Source: Ancylobacter rudongensis (GTDB taxonomy: Bacteria > Pseudomonadota > Alphaproteobacteria > Rhizobiales > Xanthobacteraceae). Taken from it: a DNA stretch of 64,000 nt. The position numbers and the translations under genes are program-made. Positions 1 through 10,444 of the stretch are shown here, piece by piece; within the stretch, counting starts at the first letter, position 1, and each line of letters starts with the position of its first letter. The notes beneath the pieces were generated by a model, which made no database searches, had not been told where the DNA came from, and worked only from the letters and a program-made list of their open reading frames with translations. The stretch covers positions 372,001-436,000 of the forward strand of contig NZ_FMTP01000003.1 in the NCBI RefSeq assembly GCF_900100155.1. The letters run 5' to 3'.

Positions 1-114
1 TCCCGCACGCGGGGGCGGCCTTTCCACGGGAGCGCGCGGTCCAAGCCCGTTCGCTCCGGTCGCGGCCGGCCCCGATGCCCCCAGGTGCGGGCGGGGCCTT
101 GAAGGTTTGATCGC

Positions 115-552
115 ATGAAGAACAAAGCGAGCTCGGGCGGCGGCCCGAGCCAGCGCCAGCTGCGCGTGGGCGAGCTGGTGCGCCACGCCCTTTCCGATAT
201 CCTGTCGCGCGGCGATCTGCCCGATCCGGCGCTGACCCGGGTGGTGATCACCGTGCCCGAGGTTCGCATGAGCCCGGACCTGAAGATCGCCACCTGCTAT
301 GTCATGCCGCTCGGCGGCAAGGACGCCAAGGCGGCGATCGCCGCGCTGGCGACCAATGCCAAGCCGCTGCGCGGCGAGATCGGCCGCCGCCTCGCGCTGA
401 AATCCATTCCCGAGCTGCGCTTCCGCATCGACACCTCGTTCGAGGAAGGCTCGCGCATCGACGCCCTGCTGCGCCTGCCTCAGGTGCAGCGCGACCTCGG
501 CGGCGCCGAAGATGGCCCGAACGATCCGAACGACCAAGAGGACGCGGTATGA
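115..552 (+). CDS. rbfA: 30S ribosome-binding factor RbfA
   Basis: RbfA binds the immature 30S subunit and helps 16S rRNA 5'-end maturation, especially in the cold. The 145-residue product has the family's KH-like fold pattern: an N-terminal [14 protein letters not shown] helix, the central [14 protein letters not shown] strand, and a C-terminal [11 protein letters not shown] segment. It carries a short acidic tail, common in alphaproteobacteria. The ATG has a GAAGG about nine bases upstream. The gene overlaps truB by four bases (ATGA), indicating translational coupling, and the rbfA-truB-rpsO-pnp order is the classical one, with infB expected just upstream of the window. Identification is firm. 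Confidence 0.96.
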   Translation: MKNKASSGGGPSQRQLRVGELVRHALSDILSRGDLPDPALTRVVITVPEVRMSPDLKIATCYVMPLGGKDAKAAIAALATNAKPLRGEIGRRLALKSIPELRFRIDTSFEEGSRIDALLRLPQVQRDLGGAEDGPNDPNDQEDAV

Positions 553-1586
553 ACGCCCCGCTCGACCCCATCCGCCTGCAGGACGACGCTCCCGAGATCG
601 CTGCGGCCGCGCCGGCCATCCAGGAGTCCCGCGAGGAGGCTCGCGACGAGGCCCGCGAGGCCCCGCGCAAGCGCCGGCCCAAGCGCGATGTCGATGGCTG
701 GGTGCTGCTCGACAAGCCGGTCGGCATGACCTCGACCCAGGCGGTCGGGGCGGTGAAATGGCTGTTCCAGGCCAAGAAGGCCGGCCATGCCGGCACGCTC
801 GACCCGCTCGCCTCCGGCTGCCTGCCGATCGCGCTGGGCGAGGCGACCAAGACCGTTCCCTTCGTCATGGACGGGCGCAAGGTCTATCGCTTCACCGTGC
901 GCTGGGGCATCGAGACCGACACGGACGACAGCGAGGGCCAGCCCACCGAGACCTCCGATCTGCGCCCGACGCGCGAGGCGATCCTCGACCTGCTGCCCGC
1001 CTATCGCGGCGAGATCGAACAGGTGCCGCCGAACTATTCCGCGCTCAAGATCAATGGCGAACGCGCCTACGACCTCGCCCGCGACGGCGTCGAGGTCAAC
1101 CTCGCCGCCCGCACCGTGGTCATCCACTCGCTGGAGCTGGTCGACCAGCCGGACGCCGATCATGCGGTGTTCGAGGCCGAATGCGGCAAGGGCACCTATG
1201 TGCGCTCGCTGGCCCGCGATTTCGGCCGGGCGCTGGGCGCGCGCGGCCATATCAGCGCCCTGCGCCGCACCCGCGTGGGCACCTTCCCCGAGGAAGAGCT
1301 GATCCCGCTGGCCAAGCTGCGCGAAGTCTCCGAGGCGATGGACGACGCCCCGCCGGCCTTCGCCCTGCGTCCGGTGGAGATCGGGCTGGAGAGCCTGCCG
1401 GCGCTGCGCGTCTCGTCCTCCGACGCCGCCCGGCTCGCCCATGGCCAGCCGATCATCCTGCGCGGGCGCGATGCGCCTGTGCTGGAAGGCCCGGTCGCCA
1501 TCACCGCCGGCGGGCGCCTCATCGCGCTCGGCGAGGCCGAGGCCGGCGAGATCCATCCCAAGCGGATCTTCCATTCCGGCAAGTGA
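549..1586 (+). CDS. truB: tRNA pseudouridine(55) synthase TruB
   Basis: TruB isomerises U55 to pseudouridine in the T-loop of tRNAs. The catalytic motif [12 protein letters not shown] places the nucleophile at Asp85; the KPVGMTS motif precedes it and a [10 protein letters not shown] motif follows. The protein is 345 residues, slightly long because of about 46 charged, low-complexity N-terminal residues (many Arg/Glu/Ala) before the DGWVLLDKP start of the conserved domain. The ATG overlaps the rbfA stop as ATGA. A hairpin follows the stop codon. Identification is firm; the role of the N-terminal extension is unknown. Confidence 0.96.
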   Translation: MNAPLDPIRLQDDAPEIAAAAPAIQESREEARDEAREAPRKRRPKRDVDGWVLLDKPVGMTSTQAVGAVKWLFQAKKAGHAGTLDPLASGCLPIALGEATKTVPFVMDGRKVYRFTVRWGIETDTDDSEGQPTETSDLRPTREAILDLLPAYRGEIEQVPPNYSALKINGERAYDLARDGVEVNLAARTVVIHSLELVDQPDADHAVFEAECGKGTYVRSLARDFGRALGARGHISALRRTRVGTFPEEELIPLAKLREVSEAMDDAPPAFALRPVEIGLESLPALRVSSSDAARLAHGQPIILRGRDAPVLEGPVAITAGGRLIALGEAEAGEIHPKRIFHSGK

Positions 1587-1593
1587 CACCCGG

Positions 1594-1612
1594 GGGGCGC
1601 CACGCGCGCCCC
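1594..1612 (+). terminator. GC hairpin just downstream of truB
   Basis: A 7-bp perfect stem (GGGGCGC at 1594-1600, GCGCCCC at 1606-1612) closes a 5-base loop eight bases after the truB stop. It is followed by a C/T-rich stretch but no real U-tract, so it could be a weak or partial terminator or an mRNA-stabilising stem between truB and rpsO. Confidence 0.4.
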
Positions 1613-1836
1613 TCCTGCTCCTCGTTGCGGCGCGCGCCGCCAGGCCGCGCCGGCAGCTGCCACTAGCACCTGCGGCGTTTTCGTGTATGGTGCGCGCGCG
1701 TTGCGGACCTCTCGTCCGCGCGAACCCATTGTTGCATCGACCGTGCTGGACGACATCCCGGCTCGGCCCGCGACACTGGCCCGAAGCGGCGCGAAAGCGC
1801 TTCTTCACCCCCTCCCTTATGGAAAAGGAGTTTCCG
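1613..1836 (+). promoter_or_regulatory. rpsO leader region
   Basis: About 220 bases separate the truB-end hairpin from rpsO. The region contains a 6-bp hairpin (GCGGAC 1703-1708, GTCCGC 1714-1719) with a CTCTC loop. It ends in a strong Shine-Dalgarno (AAAAGGAG, 1823-1830) six bases before the rpsO ATG. It presumably holds the rpsO promoter and possibly the structure through which S15 represses its own translation. S15 autoregulation by leader RNAs is known in several phyla; that it occurs here is inference. Confidence 0.4.
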
Positions 1837-2106
1837 ATGTCGATCACTGCCGAGCGCAAGCAGGCGCTCATCAAGGAATACGCCACCAAGCCGAACGACA
1901 CCGGCTCAGCGGAAGTGCAGGTTGCGATCCTCACCGAGCGCATCGCCAACCTCACCGGCCACTTCAAGGGCCACGCCAAGGACAACCATTCCCGCCGCGG
2001 CCTGCTCAAGATGGTGTCGGCCCGTCGCGGTCTTCTCGACTATCTCAAGAAGACCGAGGAAGGCCGCTACAAGGCGCTGATCCAGCGCCTGGGCATCCGC
2101 CGCTGA
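1837..2106 (+). CDS. rpsO: 30S ribosomal protein S15
   Basis: S15 is a primary 16S rRNA-binding protein that organises the central domain of the 30S subunit. The product is 89 residues, the standard length, with the typical N-terminal [15 protein letters not shown], the central [19 protein letters not shown] loop and a C-terminal LIQRLGIRR. The ATG was chosen because it follows an AAAAGGAG ribosome-binding site at ideal distance; an open frame extends far upstream but lies in the leader. It sits between truB and pnp in the classical order. Certain. Confidence 0.98.
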   Translation: MSITAERKQALIKEYATKPNDTGSAEVQVAILTERIANLTGHFKGHAKDNHSRRGLLKMVSARRGLLDYLKKTEEGRYKALIQRLGIRR

Positions 2107-2114
2107 GTTGACAT

Positions 2115-2147
2115 GCGAGGCTCGCGCCACCCTGGTGCGGGCCTCGC
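2115..2147 (+). terminator. Hairpin downstream of rpsO
   Basis: GCGAGGC (2115-2121) pairs with GCCTCGC (2141-2147), nine bases after the rpsO stop, with further partial pairing inside. There is no U-tract. In this locus the rpsO-pnp spacer of enterobacteria contains both a terminator and an RNase III-cleaved stem; this hairpin may be either an rpsO 3'-end stabiliser or a partial terminator. Confidence 0.45.
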
Positions 2148-2365
2148 GCGCTGAAAGACGGCGCGGGCGGATGACCCGCCGCGCTGAAGACGCAAGATGC
2201 GGCGGGCATGGGGCTCGCCGCGACCGATAGTGAAGCGGCGCGCCATGGCAGGATCGCCGGAGACTTGTGGTCCCGTGGCCCCGCCTTGCTGAAGGCCGCC
2301 CGGCCATTCGCCCGAGTCTCTCGCCGTCTTGTCCATGGCCCCGCTTCGGAAAGCCAGAGACAGAC

Positions 2366-4525
2366 ATGTTCGATATTCACCGCGAGGAACTCGACTGGGG
2401 CGGGCGCACGCTCACCCTCGAGACCGGCCGCATGGCGCGCCAGGCCGATGGCGCCGTGCTCGCGACCTATGGCGACACCACCGTGCTCGCCACCGCCGTT
2501 TCCGCCAAGTCGGCGAAGCCCGGCCAGGACTTCTTCCCCCTGACCGTGAACTACCAGGAAAAGACCTACGCCGCCGGCCGCATCCCCGGCGGCTATTTCA
2601 AGCGCGAAGGCCGCCCGAGCGAGAAGGAGACGCTTGTCTCCCGCCTGATCGACCGTCCGATCCGCCCGCTCTTCGCCGACGGCTACAAGAACGAGACCCA
2701 GGTCGTCGTCACCGTGCTCTCGCACGACCTTGAGAACGATCCCGACATCGTGGCGCTGGTCGCCGCCTCCGCCGCCCTCACCCTTTCGGGCGTGCCCTTC
2801 ATGGGCCCGATCGGCGGCGCCCGCGTCGGCTTCATCGACAATGAGTATGTGCTGAACCCCACCCTCGACGAGGTCAAGGAATCGGCGCTCGACCTGGTGG
2901 TCGCCGGCACCGCCGACGCCGTGCTGATGGTCGAGTCCGAGGCCAAGGAACTCTCCGAGGACGTGATGCTCGGCGCGGTCATGTTCGGCCACCGCCACTT
3001 CCAGCCGGTCATCGACGCCATCATCCGCCTGGCCGAGAAGGCCGCCAAGGAGCCGCGCGACTACACCGCGCCGGACCATTCGGCGCTTGAAGCCGAAGTG
3101 CGCGCCCTGATCGATGGCGATCTGCGCGCCGCCTACAAGATCGTCCGCAAGCAGGACCGCTACGAGGCGGTCGGCAATGCCAAGGCCAAGGCCAAGGCGC
3201 ATTACGCCGCGCTCGCCGCCGAAGGCAAGCCGGTGCCGGACGCCCAGGTGCTGGCCGAGGTGCTGAAGGAGCTCGAGGCCAAGATCGTCCGCTGGAACAT
3301 CCTCGACGAGGGGATCCGCATCGACGGCCGCGACACCAAGACCGTCCGCCAGATCGTCGCCGAGGCGAGCGTTCTGCCGCGCGCCCACGGCTCCGCCCTG
3401 TTCACCCGCGGCGAGACGCAGGCCCTCGTGGTCGCCACCCTCGGCACCGGCGAGGACGAGCAGTTCATCGACAGCCTGGAAGGCACCTACAAGGAGCGCT
3501 TCCTGCTGCACTACAACTTCCCTCCCTTCTCGGTCGGCGAGACCGGCCGCATGGGTTCGCCCGGCCGCCGCGAAATCGGCCATGGCAAGCTCGCCTGGCG
3601 CGCCATCCGCCCGCTGCTGCCGCCCGCGCACGAGTTCCCCTACACGCTGCGCGCCGTCTCGGAGATCCTGGAGTCGAACGGCTCCTCCTCCATGGCGACC
3701 GTCTGCGGCACCTCGCTGGCGCTGATGGACGCCGGCGTGCCGATGCGCCGCCCGGTGGCCGGCATCGCCATGGGCCTCATCCTCGAGGGTGAGAAGTTCG
3801 CCGTGCTCTCCGACATCCTCGGCGACGAGGATCACCTCGGCGACATGGACTTTAAGGTGGCCGGCACCGACAAGGGCGTCACCGCCCTGCAGATGGACAT
3901 CAAGATCGCCGGCATCACCGAGGAGATCATGAAGGTCGCCCTCGCCCAGGCGAAGGATGGCCGTCATCACATCCTCGGCGAGATGAACAAGGCGCTCACC
4001 GGCGCCCGTTCCGAGCTCGGCGAGCATGCCCCGCGCATCGAGGTGATCCAGATCCCGGTCGACAAGATCCGTGAAGTGATCGGCTCGGGCGGCAAGGTGA
4101 TCCGCGAGATCGTCGAGAAGACCGGCGCCAAGATCAACATCGAGGACGACGGCACGGTGAAGGTCGCCTCCGCCTCCGGCGAATCGATCAAGGCGGCGCT
4201 GAACTGGATCAAGTCCATCGCCTCCGAGCCCGAGATCGGCCAGATCTATGAGGGCACGGTGGTGAAGGTCGTCGATTTCGGCGCCTTCGTGAACTTCTTC
4301 GGCGCCAAGGACGGCCTCGTGCACGTCTCGCAGCTCGCCAAGGAGCGGGTGGCCAAGCCCTCCGACGTCGTCAAGGAAGGCGACAAGGTGAAGGTGAAGC
4401 TGCTCGGCTTCGACGAGCGCGGCAAGACCCGCCTGTCGATGAAGGTTGTCGACCAGGAGACCGGCGAGGACCTCGAAGCCAAGGCCAAGCCGGCCGACGA
4501 CGCCGAGGCCGGCGCCGCCGAGTGA
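2366..4525 (+). CDS. pnp: Polyribonucleotide nucleotidyltransferase (PNPase)
   Basis: PNPase degrades RNA 3' to 5' by phosphorolysis and is a trimeric component of RNA decay complexes. The 719-residue protein shows the full domain order: first RNase PH core ([10 protein letters not shown] region), helical linker, second RNase PH core ([25 protein letters not shown]), KH domain with GSGGK near residue 573, and S1 domain from about residue 625 ([13 protein letters not shown]). The ATG at 2366 starts the conserved [16 protein letters not shown]; the frame is open upstream but that part lies in the leader. It is followed by a strong terminator. Certain. Confidence 0.98.
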   Translation: MFDIHREELDWGGRTLTLETGRMARQADGAVLATYGDTTVLATAVSAKSAKPGQDFFPLTVNYQEKTYAAGRIPGGYFKREGRPSEKETLVSRLIDRPIRPLFADGYKNETQVVVTVLSHDLENDPDIVALVAASAALTLSGVPFMGPIGGARVGFIDNEYVLNPTLDEVKESALDLVVAGTADAVLMVESEAKELSEDVMLGAVMFGHRHFQPVIDAIIRLAEKAAKEPRDYTAPDHSALEAEVRALIDGDLRAAYKIVRKQDRYEAVGNAKAKAKAHYAALAAEGKPVPDAQVLAEVLKELEAKIVRWNILDEGIRIDGRDTKTVRQIVAEASVLPRAHGSALFTRGETQALVVATLGTGEDEQFIDSLEGTYKERFLLHYNFPPFSVGETGRMGSPGRREIGHGKLAWRAIRPLLPPAHEFPYTLRAVSEILESNGSSSMATVCGTSLALMDAGVPMRRPVAGIAMGLILEGEKFAVLSDILGDEDHLGDMDFKVAGTDKGVTALQMDIKIAGITEEIMKVALAQAKDGRHHILGEMNKALTGARSELGEHAPRIEVIQIPVDKIREVIGSGGKVIREIVEKTGAKINIEDDGTVKVASASGESIKAALNWIKSIASEPEIGQIYEGTVVKVVDFGAFVNFFGAKDGLVHVSQLAKERVAKPSDVVKEGDKVKVKLLGFDERGKTRLSMKVVDQETGEDLEAKAKPADDAEAGAAE

Positions 4526-4595
4526 GGCGCAACGGGGCGGCGTGCCGCCCCGGTCGCACCGCCTGCGGGGCGACGCCTCAGGGCACCAGATACAG

Positions 4596-4623
4596 AAAGG
4601 GCGGCCTCGCGGCCGCCCTTTTT
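4596..4623. terminator. Bidirectional intrinsic terminator between pnp and the chemoreceptor gene
   Basis: AAAGGGCGGCC-TCGC-GGCCGCCCTTT is an 11-bp perfect stem with a tetraloop, followed by a T-run on the plus strand and flanked by A's that give a U-run on the minus strand. It lies between the convergent pnp and chemoreceptor genes and should serve both. Confidence 0.9.
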
Positions 4624-4650
4624 CGTGTGCCGGTGGGAAGGCGGCGCCGT

Positions 4651-6675
4651 TCAGCCCGCCCGCACCATGTCGACGAAGCTGTGCACCTCGCGCCGCAGCG
4701 TCACCGCCTGCTGCGAGAGGTCGCGGGCTGAGGTCAGCACCCGGTGCGCGGCGGCGGCCGAGGCCTGCGCCGTGCGCTGGACGGCGGAGATGTTGCTGGT
4801 GACGTCCTGCGTTCCGCTCGCCGCCTGCTGGATCGAGCGCGCGACCTCGGACGTGGTGGCGTGCTGCTCGGTCATGGCGGCGGAAATCGCCGCTGCCGCG
4901 TTGCGCAGCTCGGTGATGGTGTGGCTGAAGCCGGCGATGGCACCCTGAACACCGCCGGTGGATTCCTGAATGCCGGAGATGCGTTCGGAAATGCCGGCGG
5001 AGGCCTCCGCGGTCTGGCTGGCCAGCGCCTTCACCTCCTGCGCCACCACGGCGAAGCCCCTGCCGGCATCGCCGGCGCGGGCGGATTCGATGGTGGCGTT
5101 GAGGGCGAGCAGGTTGGTCTGGCCGGCAATGGAGCCGATGAGGCCGGTGATGGTGCCGATCTGTTCGGCCGAGGCCTTCAGCTCGTTCATCTGGCCGGTG
5201 GTGGCGGCGACCTCGCCGACCGCCCGTTCGGTCATCACGGTGGAATGCTGCAGCCGGTCGCCGATTTCCTGGGCGGCGGCGGAAAGCTCGTCCATCGCTT
5301 CCGCCACGGTCTGCACATTGGTGGTGGCGAGCTGCGCCGCCGCGGCGACCGCCGCGGCCTGGCTGGTGGCCTCCTCCGCCGTGGCGTTCAGCGCCTCGGA
5401 AGCGGCCTGCAGGTCGCTGGCGGCATTGGCGACCATGTCGACCACCGCTCCCACCGCCGTCTCGAACTGGTCGGCAAGCTGGCGCATTTCCGAGTGCCGG
5501 TTCTCGGCGGCGCGCAGCGAGGCGCGATGGGCCTCCTCGCGCAGGCGCTCGGCCTCGCGCAGCCCGTCGCGGAACACGGTCAGCGCCCGGGCCTGCTCGC
5601 CGATCTCGTCGGTGCGGGCGGCATGGGGAATGACGGTCTCCAGATCGCCGGCGGACACCTGCTCCATCGCCGCGCTCACCTCGCGCACCGGCCGGGCGAT
5701 GCCCAGGAAGGAATAGACGCCGGCCAGGATCGCCGCGACGATGGCGATGGCCGAGAAGATGAAGATGCGCGTCATGCCATCCGCCAGCGCCTCTTCGGCG
5801 AGGGCCTTGGCCTCGTCGGCCTGGACCCGCGTCTCGTGCACCACGGCGTTCAGGATCCGGTTGGCCTCGCGCATCAGCGGTGTGCTGCTGTCGTTCACCA
5901 GTGCGGCGCGGCTGGCAAGCTCGGCGAGATTGTCGTCGATCAGCCGCTTATAGGCATCGAAATCCTTCAGCGCGATCTCCACCGTCTGCGCCACCTGCGG
6001 GTTGTCGGCCAGCTGCTGGCCGACATCGGTCAGGATGGTGGCAACCCGGTTCTGCATGGAAGCGAGGCGCTTCAGCTGCTTGGTGTCGCCCTCCAGCATA
6101 TAGGTGGAGGCGGCGAGGTTGATGTTGTCGACCAGCTGTTCCAGCGGCTGCACGTTGCTGGCCATGTCAGTCTGGCCGAGTTCGAGCATCTGCCCGACGA
6201 GGGTGGAGAAATGGGTGCGCGCCCGCATGGCGAGCGCCGGGCGGGCCTCGACCAGCTGCTGCTGCACCACCTCGGAGGCATGCACCTTGGCCGTGACCGC
6301 GCCGATCTGGACCAGCAGCTGCTTCAGCTCCACGAAAACCGCGCGATCGTCGTCATGGGTTTCCAGCTCCAGTAGCCGGTCGAGCCCGGCCTGCGCCGTC
6401 CCGATATCCTTCTTCACCGCCCCGAGCAGGGCGTCATTGTCCGGATTGGCGAAGGACAGCCGCAGTTCGGTGGCGTTGAGCTGGGTCCGGGTGAGCAACT
6501 GCCCAACCTGTTCGGCTTCGTTCAGAATGGCCGCTTGCCGGTCCGAGGCCGCATTGGCCTCCTCGATACTCGACATGGCGTAATGCCGGCTGACGAGAAC
6601 GCCGCACGACAGAAGAACCAGCAGCACGGACGCGATGCCGAGCTTCATCGCGATGCCCAGTCGCATCGTACCCAC
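4651..6675 (-). CDS. Methyl-accepting chemotaxis protein
   Basis: An inner-membrane chemoreceptor signalling to CheA/CheW. Order along about 674 residues: short cytoplasmic start, TM1 near 11-29, a roughly 270-residue all-helical periplasmic sensor (large enough to be a bimodular four-helix type), TM2 near 301-325, HAMP, and a coiled-coil signalling domain whose tip holds [17 protein letters not shown] and GRGFAVVA near residues 515-545. The GTG at 6675 was chosen because GGAGGT lies five bases before it; an ATG nine bases further in (6666) is the alternative. No EQ-rich CheR-docking tail is visible. It is a stand-alone receptor with no che genes nearby; the ligand is unknown. Confidence 0.9.
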   Translation of the reverse strand: MGTMRLGIAMKLGIASVLLVLLSCGVLVSRHYAMSSIEEANAASDRQAAILNEAEQVGQLLTRTQLNATELRLSFANPDNDALLGAVKKDIGTAQAGLDRLLELETHDDDRAVFVELKQLLVQIGAVTAKVHASEVVQQQLVEARPALAMRARTHFSTLVGQMLELGQTDMASNVQPLEQLVDNINLAASTYMLEGDTKQLKRLASMQNRVATILTDVGQQLADNPQVAQTVEIALKDFDAYKRLIDDNLAELASRAALVNDSSTPLMREANRILNAVVHETRVQADEAKALAEEALADGMTRIFIFSAIAIVAAILAGVYSFLGIARPVREVSAAMEQVSAGDLETVIPHAARTDEIGEQARALTVFRDGLREAERLREEAHRASLRAAENRHSEMRQLADQFETAVGAVVDMVANAASDLQAASEALNATAEEATSQAAAVAAAAQLATTNVQTVAEAMDELSAAAQEIGDRLQHSTVMTERAVGEVAATTGQMNELKASAEQIGTITGLIGSIAGQTNLLALNATIESARAGDAGRGFAVVAQEVKALASQTAEASAGISERISGIQESTGGVQGAIAGFSHTITELRNAAAAISAAMTEQHATTSEVARSIQQAASGTQDVTSNISAVQRTAQASAAAAHRVLTSARDLSQQAVTLRREVHSFVDMVRAG

Positions 6676-6830
6676 GGAACACCTCCACAGAGCATTTAAC
6701 ATGCCGGTAGAGGAGGCCATCTGGCTTGTGCGGAACTTGCCAAGGGACGCGCGACGCGAGGTGGCGGGTGCCTTGGCCGGGTGCCCTGGCCGCCCCCGTG
6801 CGTCAGCGGCGGCGCGGCCGCGCGCCGGGT

Positions 6831-7820
6831 TCAGCCATAGGCGGCGAAGGCGCGGGCCAGCGCCGCGCGGTCCCAGCCAGCGGCAAGCGCGAGGGTGAGC
6901 AGCAGGCGCGCCTTGACCCCGGTCAGCAGCCCGGCGGAAAGCGCGCCGCGCGCCAGCAGGTCGATCTCCGAGCCGGGATAGGCATAGGTGCGCTCGAACA
7001 CCGGCCCCGCCAGCGTCCGGCTGGCCAGCACCACCGGCATGTGCGCGGCGACCTCGCCGAGGCTTTCCGCCATCACCCCCGGCACATGGCCCGCCCCGGC
7101 GCCCTCGATGACGAGGCCGGCAAAGCCGAGGCCGGGCACCGCCCGCAAGACCCGTCCATCGTCGCCCATGGCGATCTTGAGCAGCGCCACCGGCGGCAAT
7201 GCCGCCAGGCCGGCCTCCAGCGTGGGAAGCGCCGGGCGCGCGACGCGGGCCAGCAGCCGCACGCGCCCCTCCGCCACCAGCCCGAGCGGGCCGGCCATCT
7301 CGGAGACGAAGGCCGAGGTGAGCGCGGTGTGGGCCTTGCGCACGAAGCGGGCGGCGTGGATCTCGTCATTCATCACCACAAGCGTGCCCAGCCCCCGCGC
7401 CGCCTCGCTGGTGGCCACAAGGGCGGCGGCCAGCAGGTTCGCCGGCCCGTCGGCGCCCGGCTGCTGCGGCCCGCGCATGGCGCCGACCACCACCACCGGC
7501 CGCTCATCGCCCACCAGCAGGTCGAGCGCGAAGGCGGTCTCCTCGATCGTGTCGGTGCCCTGGATGACGAGCGCGCCGTCGAAACCCTGCGCGAAGCCGG
7601 CGCGGATCTCGGCGGCCACGGCGGCGATATTCTCCAGCGTCAGCGAGGCGCTGCCGACCTTCAGCGGCGAGCGCGCCTCGATCTGTGCCAGCTCGCCCAG
7701 GCCGGGCACGGCGGCCACCAGCTCGGCCGCGCCCAGCGTCGGCGAAATGCCGCCGCCGGCGCCCGCCGTCATGGTGATGGTGCCGCCGAGGGAGAGGACG
7801 AGAAGACGGGGAATCGACAT
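6831..7820 (-). CDS. L-asparaginase family amidohydrolase
   Basis: Hydrolyses asparagine (possibly glutamine) to the acid and ammonia. The 329-residue protein has both family threonine motifs: SLGGTIT (Thr14) near the N-terminus and [11 protein letters not shown] in the middle, plus a conserved VRKAHT segment. No signal peptide is visible, so it should be cytoplasmic. It lies 67 bases downstream of glcF on the same strand and may be the last gene of the glycolate oxidase operon. Its first motif reads LGGTI rather than the commoner TGGTI. Substrate preference cannot be fixed from sequence. Confidence 0.88.
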   Translation of the reverse strand: MSIPRLLVLSLGGTITMTAGAGGGISPTLGAAELVAAVPGLGELAQIEARSPLKVGSASLTLENIAAVAAEIRAGFAQGFDGALVIQGTDTIEETAFALDLLVGDERPVVVVGAMRGPQQPGADGPANLLAAALVATSEAARGLGTLVVMNDEIHAARFVRKAHTALTSAFVSEMAGPLGLVAEGRVRLLARVARPALPTLEAGLAALPPVALLKIAMGDDGRVLRAVPGLGFAGLVIEGAGAGHVPGVMAESLGEVAAHMPVVLASRTLAGPVFERTYAYPGSEIDLLARGALSAGLLTGVKARLLLTLALAAGWDRAALARAFAAYG

Positions 7821-7887
7821 GGAAGGCCCTGACGAAGCAGCGATGGGGCGGCGATCATAGCCGCCCGCCGCCCCGTCTGTCAGGCGT

Positions 7888-9207
7888 TCACGCCGCCGCG
7901 CGCACGCCCGCCAGTTCGGCCGGCATCGGCCCGCCGGTCGCCCAGTCCAGCAGTTCCACCGTGTGCACGACCGGCAGGCCGGTGCCGCCGCCGATCTGCG
8001 TCATGCAGCCAATATTGCCGGCGGCGATCACCTGCGGGTCGGTGCGCTCGATATTGGCGACCTTGCGGGCGCGCAGGCGCTCGGCGATCTCCGGCTGCAG
8101 GATGTTGTAGGTGCCGGCCGAGCCGCAGCACAGATGCCCCTCGGCCGGCTCCAGCACGGTGAAGCCGACACTGGTGAGCAGCGCCTTGGGCGGGGTGCGC
8201 ACCCGCTGGCCGTGCTGCAGCGAGCAGGCGGAATGATAGGCGACCCGGATGCCCGGCGCGATCACCGGGGCCGGCAGCTCCTGCGCGGCCAGGAACTCGC
8301 TCACATCCCTGGCCAGCGCCGACACCTTGGCCGCGCGTTCGGCATAGGCCGGCTCGGTGCGCAGCATGTGGCCGTAATCCTTGATGGTGGTGCCGCAGCC
8401 CGAGGTGGTGACGAGAATGGCGTCCAGCCCCTCGCCCTCGATCTCGCGCATCCAGGCGTCGACATTGGCGCGGGCATTGGCGAGCGCCAGCTCCTCCTTG
8501 CCCATATGGTGGGTGAGCGAGCCGCAGCAGCCGCCGCCGCCGGGGCGGACGATCTCCACCCCCATGCGGGTCATCAGCCGGATCGCCGCCGCGTCGATCT
8601 CCGGCCGCAGCACCGGCTGGGCGCAGCCATCGAGCAGGGCGACGCGGGCGCGCCGGGCGCCCTGCGCCGGGAAAAGGCGCACGCCCTCATCGGCGGAGCG
8701 GGTGGCCGGGCGGGCGGGGGCGAGGCGCAGCATGGCGGCGATCGGGCGCATTCCCGGCACCGCCGCGAACAGGCCGGCGAAGGGCTTGGCCACCATCGCC
8801 CCGCCAATGGCGAGGCGGAACAGCGTGCGGCTGGGCAGCACCCGCGCCAGCAATGCCCGGGTCAGCCGGTCCATCAGCGGGCGGTGATAGGTCTTCTCGA
8901 TATGATCGCGGGCATGGTCGACCAGGTGCATGTAGTGCACGCCCGAGGGGCAGGTGGTCATGCAGGAGAGGCAGGAGAGGCAGCGGTCGACATGCTTGGC
9001 GACCTCCTGCGTCGCCGGCCGGTCATTCTCCAGCATGTCCTTGATCAGGTAAATTCGCCCGCGCGGGGAATCCAGTTCATCCCCCAGCAGCACATAGGTC
9101 GGGCAGGTGGCGGTGCAGAAGCCGCAATGGACGCAGGCGCGCAGAACCTGTTCAGACCGCGCCGTCTGCGGGTCGGCGAGCTGGGCGAGGGAGAAGTTGG
9201 TCTGCAT
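7888..9207 (-). CDS. glcF: Glycolate oxidase iron-sulfur subunit GlcF
   Basis: Electron-transfer subunit of glycolate dehydrogenase (GlcDEF), which oxidises glycolate to glyoxylate at the membrane. The 439-residue protein has two N-terminal 4Fe-4S cluster motifs (Cys25/28/31/35 and Cys76/79/82/86, the latter two of ferredoxin CxxCxxCxxxCP type) followed by two CCG-containing heterodisulfide-reductase-like repeats (GGCCGSLTHH and HLCCGSAG). It starts three bases after glcE. Length and motifs match the family. Confidence 0.95.
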   Translation of the reverse strand: MQTNFSLAQLADPQTARSEQVLRACVHCGFCTATCPTYVLLGDELDSPRGRIYLIKDMLENDRPATQEVAKHVDRCLSCLSCMTTCPSGVHYMHLVDHARDHIEKTYHRPLMDRLTRALLARVLPSRTLFRLAIGGAMVAKPFAGLFAAVPGMRPIAAMLRLAPARPATRSADEGVRLFPAQGARRARVALLDGCAQPVLRPEIDAAAIRLMTRMGVEIVRPGGGGCCGSLTHHMGKEELALANARANVDAWMREIEGEGLDAILVTTSGCGTTIKDYGHMLRTEPAYAERAAKVSALARDVSEFLAAQELPAPVIAPGIRVAYHSACSLQHGQRVRTPPKALLTSVGFTVLEPAEGHLCCGSAGTYNILQPEIAERLRARKVANIERTDPQVIAAGNIGCMTQIGGGTGLPVVHTVELLDWATGGPMPAELAGVRAAA

Positions 9208-9210
9208 GGC

Positions 9211-10443
9211 TCACACTCCCGCATACATGCGCCCGGGGCTCAGCACGCGCCCGGGGTCGAAGCCGTTCTTCATCCGGGCGATCAGCGCGCCGGTGATCGG
9301 GTCGAGCGGCTGGAACACCTCTTCCGCCGCGCGCGCCGCCGCGCTGGCGCGGATCAGCGTCGCATGGCCGCCACCGGCGCCCGCCACCGCCGCGCGGACG
9401 CGCGCGCTGTGCGGCTCAGTGCCGGGCATCTCAATCCAGACCAGCCCGCCGGCCCAGTCATACAGGCAGCGGGCGCCGATCTCCCGCAGCGCCGCGCCCA
9501 CATGGGGCCCGGCCATCGGCGCCACCGAGACCCGCCACACCACCTTCGCGGTCTCGCCATCGCCCCCCTCGGGAAGCGCGAACGGCGTGACATCGCGCAC
9601 CGCCTGCCAGAAGTCGCGCGAGGCGTCGGCGTCGAGGAAGGACAGCGTGCCATGGGCGCGCAGCATCGCCTCCAGCTTGCCGCGCCGGTGGAGAATCGAG
9701 GGCTGCACCCCCTCCAGCCGCAGCGCGGTCACCGCCGCCCCCGCCCCGGCGATGGCGGGAATGGTCGCGGCGACCTCGGCCGGCAGATGCGCGGCGCCGG
9801 AGACGTCGTAATAGGAGCCGACCGCCGCGCTCATCACCGCGCTGGCGGCGGCATCGTCGAGGCCGAGCACCAGCAGCGTCTCCACCGTCTCCGGGCGCGG
9901 CAGCACCTTGATGGTGAGCTCGGTGAAGGCGGCGAGCGTGCCATAGGAGCCCGAGAGCCCGCGCGGCAGGTCATAGCCGGTGACGTTCTTCACCACCCGC
10001 CCGCCAGCCTTGAACGCCTCGGCCCGGCCGGAAACGGCGCGGATGCCGAGCGCATGGTCGCGCGCCGCCCCGGCGCTCGGCCGGCGCGGCCCGGCGAGAT
10101 TGCAGGCGATCAACCCGCCCAGCGTGCCCCCGCCCGGCGCCACGCCGAGCAGCGGGCCGAAATCCATCGGCTCGAAGGCCAGCATCTGCCGGGAGGCGGC
10201 GACCAGCGCCTCGATCTCCGCCACCGGGGTGCCGGCCCTGGCGCTCAGCACCAGCTCTTCCGGCTCATAGAGGGTGACGCCGGAGAGCCCCTTCAGCTCC
10301 AGCGTGGCGTCGGTCTGGAGCGGACGGCCGAGGCGCGCCTTGGAGCCGCTGCCGGCCACATCAAGCGTGCGGGCGTTGGACACGGCCCAGCGCACGGCCT
10401 CCACCACATCGGCCTCGTCGCGCGGACACAGCCTCTCGCTCAT
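9211..10443 (-). CDS. glcE: Glycolate oxidase FAD-binding subunit GlcE
   Basis: The second FAD-domain subunit of glycolate dehydrogenase. About 410 residues, with an N-terminal FAD_binding_4 (PCMH-type) domain: the GSGSKARLG loop, the GVAPGGGTLGGLIACNLAGPRR motif and the VVKNVTGYDLPRGLSGSYGTLA motif characteristic of GlcE. Shorter than GlcD because the C-terminal cap is reduced. The ATG at 10443 begins one base after the stop of the deaminase-like gene; a start further upstream would lie inside that gene. Co-transcribed with glcD and glcF. Confidence 0.93.
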   Translation of the reverse strand: MSERLCPRDEADVVEAVRWAVSNARTLDVAGSGSKARLGRPLQTDATLELKGLSGVTLYEPEELVLSARAGTPVAEIEALVAASRQMLAFEPMDFGPLLGVAPGGGTLGGLIACNLAGPRRPSAGAARDHALGIRAVSGRAEAFKAGGRVVKNVTGYDLPRGLSGSYGTLAAFTELTIKVLPRPETVETLLVLGLDDAAASAVMSAAVGSYYDVSGAAHLPAEVAATIPAIAGAGAAVTALRLEGVQPSILHRRGKLEAMLRAHGTLSFLDADASRDFWQAVRDVTPFALPEGGDGETAKVVWRVSVAPMAGPHVGAALREIGARCLYDWAGGLVWIEMPGTEPHSARVRAAVAGAGGGHATLIRASAAARAAEEVFQPLDPITGALIARMKNGFDPGRVLSPGRMYAGV

Positions 10444-10444
10444 C

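Noticed and set aside
2045-4324. A very long open frame antisense to pnp, and similar ones opposite truB, glcE/F, ileS and polA
   Set aside because: High-GC genomes produce long antisense frames; the sense strand carries unmistakable conserved genes and the antisense proteins are Arg/His/Gly-rich with no domain.
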